DNA of 11,751 nucleotides from Lichtheimia corymbifera B2541 (Eukaryota > Mucoromycota > Mucoromycetes > Mucorales > Lichtheimiaceae). The stretch is taken from assembly GCA_000697475.1 (NCBI GenBank), contig JNEU01000237.1, positions 1-11,751 of the forward strand, given 5' to 3'. Positions 1 through 7,167 of this stretch are shown one piece after another. A program made the translations under genes and the position numbers. The notes beneath the pieces were generated by a model. That model was not told where the DNA came from, ran no database searches, and saw only the letters and a program-made list of their open reading frames with translations. Position 1 is the first letter of the stretch; each line of letters starts with the position of its first letter.

Positions 1-2
1 TT

Positions 3-245
3 GATCGTAACCTTGACACGGATATCTACAAGTTGCACAGCATGAATGGTGAAGCATACAAGTCCTGGGTGCACACCGATCGTTTACGTCCCATTCATAT
101 CAACAAGGCCGATGGTAATCCTGACACATGGTACGATCCCACTGCTACAAGAGCACGTTGGCGCCAGCTCACAAATGCTGCCAATGCTATTGCTTCTGTG
201 TTGGTCGAGGGCGACCAAGATTTTCGGGAGGGGGTATTGTCGTAG
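3..245 (+). CDS. C-terminal end of a Ty3/gypsy-type retrotransposon Pol (integrase tail), 5'-truncated by the window
   Basis: The frame is open from the window edge to TAG at 243-245, giving 80 residues with no start inside the window. Near its beginning it reads IYKLHSMNGEAYKSW followed by VHTDRLRPIH. The pattern 'Y-x-L ... G ... W-VH-x-DRLRP' is what is seen at the end of the integrase C-terminal (GPY/F or SH3-like) domain of Ty3/gypsy Pol proteins. The remaining 45 or so residues are a charged tail without a recognised motif and without a visible chromodomain. The stop codon falls a few bases inside the presumed 3' LTR, and a purine tract (226-234) lies directly before it, as expected for the polypurine tract priming plus-strand synthesis. 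The rest of gag-pol would lie to the left of the window, so whether the element is intact cannot be told here. Family assignment is by motif memory; the position of the tract and LTR supports it. Confidence 0.72.
   Translation, partial: DRNLDTDIYKLHSMNGEAYKSWVHTDRLRPIHINKADGNPDTWYDPTATRARWRQLTNAANAIASVLVEGDQDFREGVLS
226..234 (+). other. Probable polypurine tract of the LTR retrotransposon
   Basis: GGGAGGGGG is an uninterrupted purine run in the last codons of the Pol frame, 3 bases before the presumed TG start of the LTR. In LTR retrotransposons the plus-strand primer tract lies immediately upstream of the 3' LTR, which fits this position. Confidence 0.55.
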
Positions 246-488
246 GTCATGTGACCACGTGACCTAGCTTTTGCTCGTTCTTTCTAGAAGCCTTTTCCTT
301 TTGATGCTGGCATTTGCTAGAAGCCCTTTACTAGCACCTTCCACATCATTCATAGAATTATAACATTGAACATATATATATCATGAGTATCCTTAGCAAT
401 AAAGATCATCACTTATTACAGCAATATCAAAAGTATTATCATTGGCCACTGATCTAATCAGCCATACGATAACGACACGATAACGACA
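238..488 (+). mobile_element. Probable 3' LTR of the Ty3/gypsy-like element
   Basis: The left end reads TGTCGT just after the purine tract. The right end is placed at ACGACA (483-488), its exact reverse complement, giving an LTR of about 251 bp with TG...CA ends. Two other ACGACA copies end at 477 and 508, so the right edge is uncertain by about 20-30 bp; the first arises from a tandem 11-mer, ACGATAACGAC, at 466-487. Inside there is a TATA-like AT run (372-381) and an AATAAA (398-403), in the order expected for U3 promoter then polyadenylation signal. The U3 start carries an inverted repeat around CACGTG. No second LTR or target-site duplication can be checked because the left part of the element is outside the window. 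Confidence 0.55.
244..265. promoter_or_regulatory. Inverted repeat with E-box cores at the start of the LTR
   Basis: AGGTCA (244-249) and TGACCT (260-265) are inverted copies. Between and overlapping them are CATGTG (248-253) and a perfect palindromic E-box CACGTG (256-261). Such a cluster at the beginning of U3 would be a natural binding site for a bHLH or similar dimeric activator of the element. The role is inferred only from position and symmetry. Confidence 0.35.
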
Positions 489-510
489 ACCCAAAAAGAA
501 AGACGACAAC

Positions 511-515
511 AAAAA
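511..515 (-). terminator. RNA polymerase III terminator of tRNA-Ser
   Basis: On the transcribed minus strand this is a run of five T, 25 nt past the tRNA 3' end. A second T5 run follows at 493-497. Four or more T in the non-template strand terminate pol III. The first run lies between the tRNA and the favoured LTR edge at 488; if the LTR ends at 508 instead, this run is still just outside the element. Confidence 0.55.
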
Positions 516-540
516 GAGAATTAATCCCTGTTAAGGGGCT

Positions 541-622
541 CGACAACAGCAGGATTTGAACCTGCGCGGGCAGAGCCCATGAGATTTCTAGTCTCACGCC
601 TTAACCACTCGGCCATGTTGTC
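541..622 (-). tRNA. tRNA-Ser (anticodon AGA)
   Basis: Read on the minus strand the 82 bases fold into a complete class II tRNA. The acceptor stem is GACAACA with TGTTGTC and a discriminator G. The D arm contains GGCCGAGTGGTTAAGGC. The anticodon stem TGAGA/TCTCA closes the seven-base loop CTAGAAA, with anticodon AGA at 34-36. A long variable arm GGGC-TCT-GCCC marks tRNA-Ser, and the T arm is GCAGG-TTCAAAT-CCTGC. AGA (read as IGA after deamination) decodes UCU, UCC and UCA serine codons. There is no intron. CCA is not encoded, as usual in eukaryotes. The A box (in TGGCCGAGTGG) and B box (GGTTCAAATCC) double as the internal pol III promoter. It is the only tRNA found in the window. Confidence 0.97.
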
Positions 623-1121
623 TTCCTTTTTTCTTATTTTTTACATTTTGAGTGACATGATATATCTTTCACCTTCCTAGTTTGGAAGGTAAACGTAAAG
701 TCATGAAATTTGCTTTATCATGTAGCGGAAGAACGGAAGATTCTATTGCAATATATTTGAAAGCATTTTGGGAGGTGATTGTAGTGTAATTAGGAACATA
801 GCAATTTTGAGGCGGGGCTGGATATGAATGTGCAATGAGAAATCACCGTTGACAGGCTGTGCTTAAATTTGTGGGTCGCGTTGTCCTGAACAGCGGACAT
901 CGTTTACTTGTTCTCCACGACTTACTATCAAGATTAGCCATGTGTCATGGCAAGTGACGCATTGGGAATGGCCGTGGAATCGCGTACCTTCTCTTTCAAT
1001 GGCACTACCGCGACGAATTCGATAGCTCATCGCTGTAAACTACACCGCGTACACTCAACAGCAATCGCGACCATTCCCATTCACACTGCCAACGCACAAC
1101 AGGGTTCATAGCAGGCTTGGT
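623..1121. other. Intergenic stretch without a supported gene
   Basis: No open frame of useful length, no RNA fold and no recognisable domain was found. The part from about 925 to 1000 shows weak similarity to 4870-4925: both contain a TATCAA, then ATGTGTC and a GCAAGTG in the same order. This may be a leftward extension of the dispersed repeat that is clear from 1122 onward. Confidence 0.5.
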
Positions 1122-1460
1122 TTGAAGGCAACTACGTTTCACGAGAAGGAAAATACAGAGGCAAGACGATAGGGTAGAAGGGGATCGTGTGTTATTATCA
1201 TGGGATAGTCGTTATCACGTATATAATATATATAAATGTCTTTTTTTTACTCGATTGGATTGTAACTACTGGAATGGAATGGAGACAAGGTGTTGGATGT
1301 TGTTTGGGTTATATAGTTGGGTTACACCTTCGTAGTTTATTGCTGCAACTGGTATTATCAACGGATTACAATGCTGATTCTAATGGAAACAATGTCAAGC
1401 GGTCATCAATGTTCAGCTGTCCTCTTGCTCGTGAATAATCCTGAGAGCTAGCAACTAGGT
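1122..1460 (+). repeat. Dispersed repeat, copy 1 (partner at 4990-5300)
   Basis: From TTGAAGGC at 1122 to ATTACAATG ending at 1373 this aligns almost continuously with 4990-5210: shared blocks include GTTTCACG, TTTACTCGATTGG, GGAGACAA, AGTTTATTGCT and GATTACAATG. Copy 1 is about 30 bp longer in this core, mainly from an AT-rich insertion near 1218-1250. Similarity continues more weakly to about 1460. In one + frame (around 1310-1373) the two copies share the peptide core VGLHL-x-SLLLQLV, and most differing codons are synonymous (TTA/CTG, CTG/CTA), hinting that the ancestor was coding. No terminal inverted repeats or target-site duplications were recognised, so the type of element is unknown. 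Confidence 0.6.
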
Positions 1461-1594
1461 ACTTGGATATGATGATGTTGCGATCAATCACCTTTTATGC
1501 CGCAGGTGGATTTATCAACCGTTGGTTTTCCATCACATCGACTCAGTAGTACTCCAAGGATGCTTGACCACTTTATCACTTTGATCCATCATGA

Positions 1595-1893
1595 CAACAC
1601 TTTCCACGCCCACTCACATATAAATGCAAGGCTGTTGTCACCAACACTATCATACGGCCTTTCTTCCTATCATACCATCATCAATGGTCTCAGGTAAGTC
1701 TCAAGGATGGTCTTATGTGATCCCCAAAACGAGGGTACTCACACATTCATTTATTATGTAGCTCTCTTCATTTTACCACTTGAGGTGCTCATTGGCGTCT
1801 AATGACATTTGGTTGTATTCTTTGATGGACCTAGATAGATTGGTATGGAAAAGGCGACCTCAGTCTGATGGGAAATTTAGGACTTCTTTGTAG
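1595..1893 (+). pseudogene. Possible decayed spliced gene fragment with a good intron at 1694-1761
   Basis: CAG|GTAAGT at 1694 is a perfect donor and TTATTATGTAG ending at 1761 a good acceptor; the 68-nt intron between them matches the size of the transporter introns. A + frame open from 1595 continues across this junction for 43 further codons, ending at TAG 1891-1893, and contains DIWLYSLMDLDRLVWKRRP. There is no start codon in that frame upstream and it follows directly on a stop, so a complete gene cannot be built. A second frame from an ATG at 1624 also crosses the junction but codes for only about 37 residues. No family was recognised. A decayed gene is more likely than a working one. 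Confidence 0.28.
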
Positions 1894-2334
1894 GTGGCAT
1901 AAATACATGCGGTTACAGCATTGGGATACTGCCGCAAGTCGGTTACCAATGGTGACGAACCATGATTATACGATATCTTATCCTGCCTCGGAGGCCTCAT
2001 CCACCTGGATGCACGGACAAGACTGCTCCAGATCATGGTGGAGCATTCAAAGCAACGATCCTAGGCCGACAATGTGTTTGTTTCACCTTATTCTGGCTCC
2101 AAAGAAGAGTTCGGTGAACGCGATTATGCTACGCTCTCAACAGCGTATCTGGCAACAACCCCCAAGATATGGTCTCGTTTATCGCAAACGCAAAGAAAAT
2201 TTGCCTCGTCGTGATCGACATTAAACAATTCATCACGTATGTACACGGCCAAAAGTATGCAATGCTAAATTGTTGATACCAGCCTTTTGCGGTTGTAGGC
2301 GCGATTCCTCATAATCAACTTGTCATTGACTTCC
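1894..2334. other. Region with an unassigned 118-codon ORF and shifting coding-like frames
   Basis: A + ORF runs from ATG 1868 to a stop at 2222-2224, but its composition (many W, H, C, R) is unconvincing. Better-looking peptide stretches lie in other + frames, for example one with SPYSGSKEEFGERDYATLS (about 2080-2140) and one with NAKKICLVVIDIKQFITYV (about 2185-2245). The switching of plausible frames every 100 bases or so suggests an old gene broken by indels, or chance. No domain was recognised. Confidence 0.3.
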
Positions 2335-3247
2335 TCACCCCTCCTTTTGATGTCCGTCAAGAACCCAGTAGCACCCTAGTAGAAATAATATGACAACATT
2401 GTTATTGCTAGTTGTTCCCTTTACATGTAAGCATTGTATCATACCGTCGTCTCCAAGATCATCCTCTTCACCAAATGATTCTTTGAACAATGTGCATACT
2501 TCATCTCGCCTGGCTGCTATACGTGCTCGCGCGTCGTCGTTCTTCTTTATGTTGAGATTATGCTGTTGTTCTAATCCAGCCTCGCCTCCATATACGTGGT
2601 ATAAAGCTTTATAACAATCCTTCCATGCGTAGAGCTTGTATGCACCATGTTGACCTCTTCTGACATCGTGATGCTGAATGCCATCGATGACTTCATCTGT
2701 CACTGCTGGATAAGACCTCTTTAATACCGTTTTGGTCAAAAGTGAATCGATTTCTGTTTTGTCAACTGGTGGGTGTTGCGTTATGTGCATCTGTCTGCAA
2801 TCGAGACATAGAGTCTTTTTGCCATCCGTCCAATGTTGTCTCCGATAAAGATTCGCTGTCATCAGCTACGCTACTGGTGGATGAACTTGACGATGCTGTG
2901 TAGATGATGCTGATCTAGATGAGGCCGCTTGATGGTCACCTGATTGAAATCGGACATAATCATCGTAGACGGATTGCGCTATCTCCTCGTCGTCGCCTGA
3001 GACCCGGTTAAATCCAAGAATCATCTTCTCCATATATCTGTCGGTAAATTGAATGAAAATGGTTTGGTCCTCGGTGCAGCCGAAAATGACAATGATGAGA
3101 AGTCTGGTTTTGTGTAGATCCATGGAAATTGCCGTTGTGAACCTTCTTTAGTCCTTCTTCAAACAATGATGTATATTGTTGGGAAGCCGTTAAATCACCA
3201 CCATCCCCCTTCTGCCGCTGAAAAGATTGAACGGGAGGTTGCACCAT
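2335..3247 (-). CDS. Putative protein with XPA/Rad14 C-terminal-like domain; exon structure unresolved, possibly a pseudogene
   Basis: The minus frame from ATG 3123 to the stop at 2335-2337 is open for 262 codons apart from one TAG at 2866-2868. Its second half reads LTKTVLKRSY, then TDEVIDGI, then GAYKLYAWKDCYKALYHVYG-GEAGLEQQ, then KKNDDARARIAARRDEV. This order resembles the XPA/Rad14 C-terminal DNA-binding domain ('TKT-x2-K-x-Y ... DL ... G-x-MKLYL ... EVWGS-x-EALEE ... basic helix'). Only one Cys pair (CLDC) is visible, so the classical four-Cys XPA zinc finger is incomplete. A 69-nt in-frame intron fits at 2376-2444 (GTATGA...TTTCTACTAG) and would remove a hydrophobic insert near the C-terminus. 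An 84-nt segment 2856-2939 (GTGACC...ATGACAG) could be an intron that removes the TAG, though its donor is poor. An upstream ATG at 3247 opens a different frame (MVQPPVQSFQRQKGDGGDLT...), needing a further intron or frameshift between about 3150 and 3030. In XPA the domain binds damaged DNA in nucleotide excision repair; this is not the standard XPA gene. The role is unknown. Confidence 0.42.
2376..2444 (-). other. Candidate intron in the XPA-like gene
   Basis: On the minus strand the segment begins GTATGATAC and ends TATTTCTACTAG, is 69 nt (a multiple of three, hence invisible as a frame break), and splits a Gly codon. Splicing joins an acidic stretch (EEDDLGDD) to CYWVLDGHQKEG and the stop. 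Size and signals match the introns of the transporter gene. Confidence 0.4.
3182..3204 (-). repeat. 23-bp perfect inverted repeat, copy 1 (inside the XPA-like gene 5' region)
   Basis: The reverse complement of 3182-3204 is identical to 3942-3964. It includes GGTGATTTAACGGCTTCC and codes for GGDLTAS in the frame of ATG 3247. In both places an ATGGTGCAA lies about 40 bp upstream (43 bp here, 38 bp in the other copy), so the shared unit is larger than the perfect core. Confidence 0.8.
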
Positions 3248-3249
3248 GT

Positions 3250-3940
3250 CAACTCCAGCACCAGACGTAGATCATGGAGCCGAAACCAACTTTTGCAGAT
3301 GCTTCACGGAGAGATAGCTATATCGAAAGTAACAAGATGGCGTGTATGAGTGGTGACTCATCAAGCTACATGATTGAGGTTTACCTTTTTTATAAGAACC
3401 CAATATCACAATGAGGACGACGACAACAATGAGAGCAGGAAAACAAAGAAACCCTATGAATGACCCCAAAGGATCAGCGCTTATTCACAGGGTTGCAAGA
3501 AGTGATATACTTGTATAAGCAACCAAAAACGACAGACAGACGAAAGAGAGGTGGGCTTATGATGGACGGCGACAACATCCTTTTATGGTGCATTGTGGGC
3601 GTGGGTATTTCTGTCTGTTGGGGATGGTGCATTGATAAATTGATGCAAGAGCTGATAAAGTGATGGGGCGCCAGGTTGTCTATGCATGTACATCGGCTAA
3701 GTTAGGGCAGGTGATAAAAGATCTATCAAGGACGTTAATCACTTGTACGCCTAATGCACATCCCCGTTATCATAAAGGTGACGTAACATGTTGTCAACCT
3801 ACTCTTGGTGTTGGTATGCGTGTTCGGTGTAAGCAGTGAGGATTATCAGGTCACATTTGATATCAGCAATCAAGCCTCCCCTGGTATAGTGGTTTGATCA
3901 AGGATGGTGCAAGAGACATGGTACAAATAGTAAACCCTCC
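3250..3940. other. Stretch without a supported gene; would hold the promoter of the minus-strand XPA-like gene
   Basis: No convincing coding region. On the minus strand a frame at 3270-3480 encodes a very hydrophobic segment (FPALIVVVVLIVILGSY) followed by KKGK, which looks like a single membrane helix, but it has no ATG, follows directly on a stop and ends within about 50 codons. A + frame at 3460-3663 is also without ATG at its start. Neither is annotated as a gene. Confidence 0.4.
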
Positions 3941-3941
3941 T

Positions 3942-3964
3942 ATGGTGGTGATTTAACGGCTTCC
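3942..3964 (+). repeat. 23-bp perfect inverted repeat, copy 2
   Basis: Exact reverse complement of 3182-3204, 737 bp away, with a matching ATGGTGCAA 38 bp upstream at 3904-3912. Here the frame from that ATG soon meets TAG and does not read the GGDLTAS phase, so this copy appears to be a decayed duplicate of the gene start rather than a working one. Confidence 0.8.
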
Positions 3965-4227
3965 ATACTGTTGGTTGCCATCTCTTTCCCCGTAGACCCA
4001 TTCTTCCTCTGTATGATAGTCAGTGCATGGTATAGTTGTCGTGTAATAGATAAAGCTGTATATAATCACCAGCATGCTGCAATACAAATGTTTGGTATGG
4101 GGGTTGTACAAGCAAGCCAGCTGCATAAATTAATCGATGAGCACAAGGCCTAACTGGCGCTAATCCCTCTCTCATAAATTGCCTAAATACAAGGACCCAC
4201 CTTTGCCTTTTCCGTTTCACGTTGCAA

Positions 4228-4900
4228 GGTAAGTGTGACTCCATTCATACAGTACAAAGCATTAACTGCTGTCATTCCCTTCAACGTTCAACGTACAACA
4301 CCAATGGATGAACAGGTGGTCAATGGCGACACTTCCCAACTACAGAGCATTTACCAACAAGAACACGCGATCTACCCTTGGCTCAAGCTTCCATTCCAAC
4401 GCAACATGTATGCTCAATGAACTATTTTATTACTGAAGTTGATCAATGTGATACTAATGCTCACTTGTAGCTTATTACTATTCTCTTGTTATACAAGTTA
4501 CAAAAGGACGTCGTGTGTCTTGATTATATGGCTATCTACGGAGAGGTCACAACACGCTTTCACATTGCTAAGTTGGGTAGGTTGGCAAGAAAATTGTTTA
4601 TGGTGCCTTTGTATGTTATCTCATACTGCTTTTATGGTAGATTGAACATGGTGGATGATGATACCTGTGGGCAGTAACAAGATGTTGATCTCAGAGCAAA
4701 AACGCTGAGCATTGTCTCATTGGTATGTATAACTTTGGGTCTACAATACAAGTGCTCTTTTTATTGACGAGCTTGCAATGAAATAGCGGCGGCACAATAT
4801 GGATGGCACGGAAATACGGGTTTTATTTGAGGCAAGGATGCAATTGAGAAGTACCACACAAGGTACGATTATCAATTATGGGATGTGTCGCATGCAAGTG
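4228..4900 (+). pseudogene. Probable remnant of an intron-containing gene, frame broken
   Basis: Three intron signals line up on the + strand. AAG|GTAAGT at 4228 is a perfect donor. GTATGC at 4408 pairs with GATACTAATGCTCACTTGTAG ending at 4470 (63 nt, with a TACTAAT branch site). GTATGT at 4723 pairs with an AAATAG acceptor ending at 4786 (64 nt). From 4471 a frame reads ...KDVVCLDYMAIYGEVTTRF... then ARKLFMVPLY, reaches a single TAA at 4675-4677, stays open to 4722, and continues in phase across the last junction into RRHNMDGTEIRVLFEAR. The stop, and the lack of a phase-compatible start upstream, argue for a decayed gene. From about 4830 a different frame becomes more protein-like (KYHTRYDYQLWDVSHASALT), implying an indel. 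No family was recognised. Confidence 0.35.
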
Positions 4901-4989
4901 CACTTACGTTGGATGGTATGTAATGGCAGGATCAAGAAGGCTTTTCCTTGGTTATATCACTGGCACGTCAAGGATGTTATTGTGCTGTA

Positions 4990-5300
4990 TTGAAGACGAC
5001 TATGTTTCACGGGAAGGGGGATAAGGCGATAAGGTAGAAGAGGATTTTGTCATTGTTATCAGCGGATAGTCAGTTCTTATGTGCATAAATTCTTTACTCG
5101 ATTGGGTCTACTGGAGTGGCATGGAGACAAAGTGTCGGATGTTTGCGTTTTAGTTGGGCTGCACCTTCATAGTTTATTGCTACAACTAGTAATATCACTA
5201 GATTACAATGAAGAAGAGATTCCCGAAATCATAAGTCAAGCAATACATTATAATGACCATTTGTGATTGGTTGCTCATGTACGTATCCAAGCAATAACAA
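4990..5300 (+). repeat. Dispersed repeat, copy 2 (partner at 1122-1460)
   Basis: Aligns with copy 1 from TTGAAGAC to GATTACAATG at 5210 and more weakly to about 5300. It directly follows the broken spliced frame ending near 4900, so it may be the 3' part of the same decayed gene. In the frame around 5150-5210 the peptide VGLHL-x-SLLLQLV is shared with copy 1. The divergence is too high for a recent insertion. Confidence 0.6.
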
Positions 5301-6660
5301 ATGGTCGAAATAAGGTACATATATCTCAGCAGAGATATAGCCAAGTTGAATATCCTTGCAATGAGAAGCTGTGTGGGTGCTATACAACCATCATGCATGA
5401 TATGCCTTTTTAGATGATCGAGCTGGCGGGGGTCGTTGCTTCGTTTGAGATGCATGATTTGAAATGCTTGCTGGATACCTTCTTGAAAGCGCATACCAGA
5501 TTATAAGCTCACATTTCGGTATAACTAACCCGGATCCATGTCTTGGTGCTGGATCGATACACAGGACTAAAAACGACATCAGATCATGCTTGTTAGTACA
5601 AGTACCAGCGATCTGTATAGTGCAGCATCAGCCACGTTTGCCGTTTCACCAGCACCATCCCTCACGTAGTAAGTCCGCACTCGCCTTTCCTCAAGTGAAA
5701 ATCTCATGTAAAACGAGGACACATGATTATATGGTCTGCAATTGCCAGTGGTTTACCGCAGAGAGTGATTTGATACCATTGATGAGTGAATATTCATGTA
5801 CGTTAAGGGAGCAAACATGGAACCATCTACGCTCAGCAATAGCGATACTTAATATGTGCCTCCATTTTAAGACAAATGATAGTCAATCAAACAAATGCAT
5901 TGTGATAGGGTTAATGTAGCTAGTGAAAGGCACGTCTTTTGTGTGCATACGGAGTTTTACTAGTGGACGTTGATTTGTTGCAATAATCGAAAGGTGTCAG
6001 TGTTTCTATAGAATCCATGTGCCTGTTTTTTACAACTTCCGTCGTTGAGATAAGGAACAATCAGATTGTCGCCGCCTCCATTATACATTTATGAGCCTGG
6101 AATGTTCCAATCGTATAGCATTGGAAAGGAGGATGCTTGGTGATGGAACGTCCACGTCCATTACCTGGGAGCATCATGATGATAGAAAACAACGAGACAA
6201 ACGTGATTGTGTACCGCTACACAAGAATGCTATACGTTAGGATCATCCCAACCAATCCTTTGTAGGCAAAATTTTATTCATCTGTGTTGCTTTTTGGTGT
6301 ATACAGTAGAACGGGAGGATATGATGAAAGAATATTCAGCGGACCCAAAGGCTAGTTGCAAGGGGCGTGCGCTCTAACAAAGACCGATTTTGTGTTCCCA
6401 ATGAAAAACAAGCGCATTTGTTATATTTTCTCTGGCGGTGGATATATCGTGTTTGCGGACAAGGCACCCATTGTTTTCCTTATCTGGCTTAGTCATAGCT
6501 ACCGAATGATCGGAAAACTTCGCCTAGGCCATCAAGAGTCTATCATCAATAGCTAGGAGTATAGAGCATGTTTTGTCACTTTTTTTTTCTTCACATCTCA
6601 CAGTATATGTGTGCTATGCTAGTCTAAAGTAAAAAATTACACGACGATGGTAGTACAGCA
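5300..6660. other. Long stretch without a supported gene
   Basis: The longest frame is a 151-codon + ORF from ATG 5464 to 5919, with no recognised domain and a composition that chance could produce; it is overlapped by a 98-codon minus ORF (5198-5494), and neither can be preferred. Small hairpins are visible: TATATCTC-AGCA-GAGATATA at 5320-5339 and TTCCAAT/ATTGGAA near 6105-6126. No promoter, RNA gene or mobile-element end was identified. Confidence 0.4.
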
Positions 6661-6940
6661 GCAGATCTCGATCACATCAGCCACCAAAGAAGGGTGGAGT
6701 ACTTTTATGGATACCGCGGGTTTACTGTGGAATGATGGTAGATATAACAAATGGCACCAGGATTGGCAAAGGAGAGCACATTAGCATTAGCCAATATGAA
6801 AATGTATATGGTGGTGTATTGTCATGAAGGAGAAAAAGATCCACACATCGTTCAGCAAGTGGGGGAATAGGTCAATGATCGCGTCGATGTGCTTCCCAGC
6901 AGGAAGCCTCCTTTGTGTCACCATAGCGTGGAAGGGTGTA

Positions 6941-6949
6941 TTATCAGAT
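6941..6949 (-). promoter_or_regulatory. Iron-responsive GATA-factor site 1 upstream of the siderophore transporter
   Basis: Read on the minus strand this is ATCTGATAA, a full match to ATCWGATAA, the consensus bound by fungal iron-regulatory GATA factors of the Fep1/SreA/Urbs1 type, which repress siderophore genes when iron is plentiful. It ends 218 bp before the transporter ATG and is 32 bp from a second site in opposite orientation. Site identity is seen; binding is inferred. Confidence 0.6.
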
Positions 6950-6981
6950 TGGAGATATCCGCGATTTTACAACGGAGTTAG

Positions 6982-6990
6982 ATCAGATAA
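6982..6990 (+). promoter_or_regulatory. Iron-responsive GATA-factor site 2 upstream of the siderophore transporter
   Basis: ATCAGATAA on the + strand, again a full ATCWGATAA match, 177 bases lying between it and the ATG at 7168. Paired GATA sites are typical of strongly iron-repressed siderophore genes. A pyrimidine-rich tract (7031-7075), common near fungal transcription starts, lies between this site and the ATG; no clear TATA box was seen. Confidence 0.62.
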
Positions 6991-7167
6991 AAACATAAAA
7001 AACTGGTCATTGTCCATTGTAACAGCGGTTTTCCCTCACCTTTTTCCCTCTTCCGTGCATCCTCGCTTTCCCTTTGAAACACTTGCCTTGTGCTGTCATT
7101 AGCAAGGTAGGCAAATAAACCCCATCTTTGAGATACATATCAAGATCACTTATCCACGAAGCAACAG

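Noticed and set aside
1868..2224. 118-codon + ORF as a real gene
   Set aside because: Unusual W/H/R-rich composition, no domain, and better protein-like stretches in the other two + frames; more likely part of a decayed region.
3272..3469. Minus frame encoding a strongly hydrophobic helix followed by KKGK
   Set aside because: No ATG, a stop directly upstream and no convincing splice partner; kept only as a note in the intergenic entry.
4020..4244. 74-codon minus ORF starting at ATG 4244
   Set aside because: Reasonable composition but no domain, and it lies antisense to the + strand intron-bearing remnant; no independent support.
5390..5401. 12-bp palindrome ATCATGCATGAT
   Set aside because: Several 12-bp palindromes are expected by chance in a window of this size.
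5464..5919. 151-codon + ORF
   Set aside because: An open frame of this length is expected about once by chance in a window of this size and composition; no domain, no splice support, and a competing minus frame overlaps its start.
6824..7102. 92-codon + ORF upstream of the transporter
   Set aside because: It covers the promoter with both iron-GATA sites and the pyrimidine tract, and has no domain; most likely chance.
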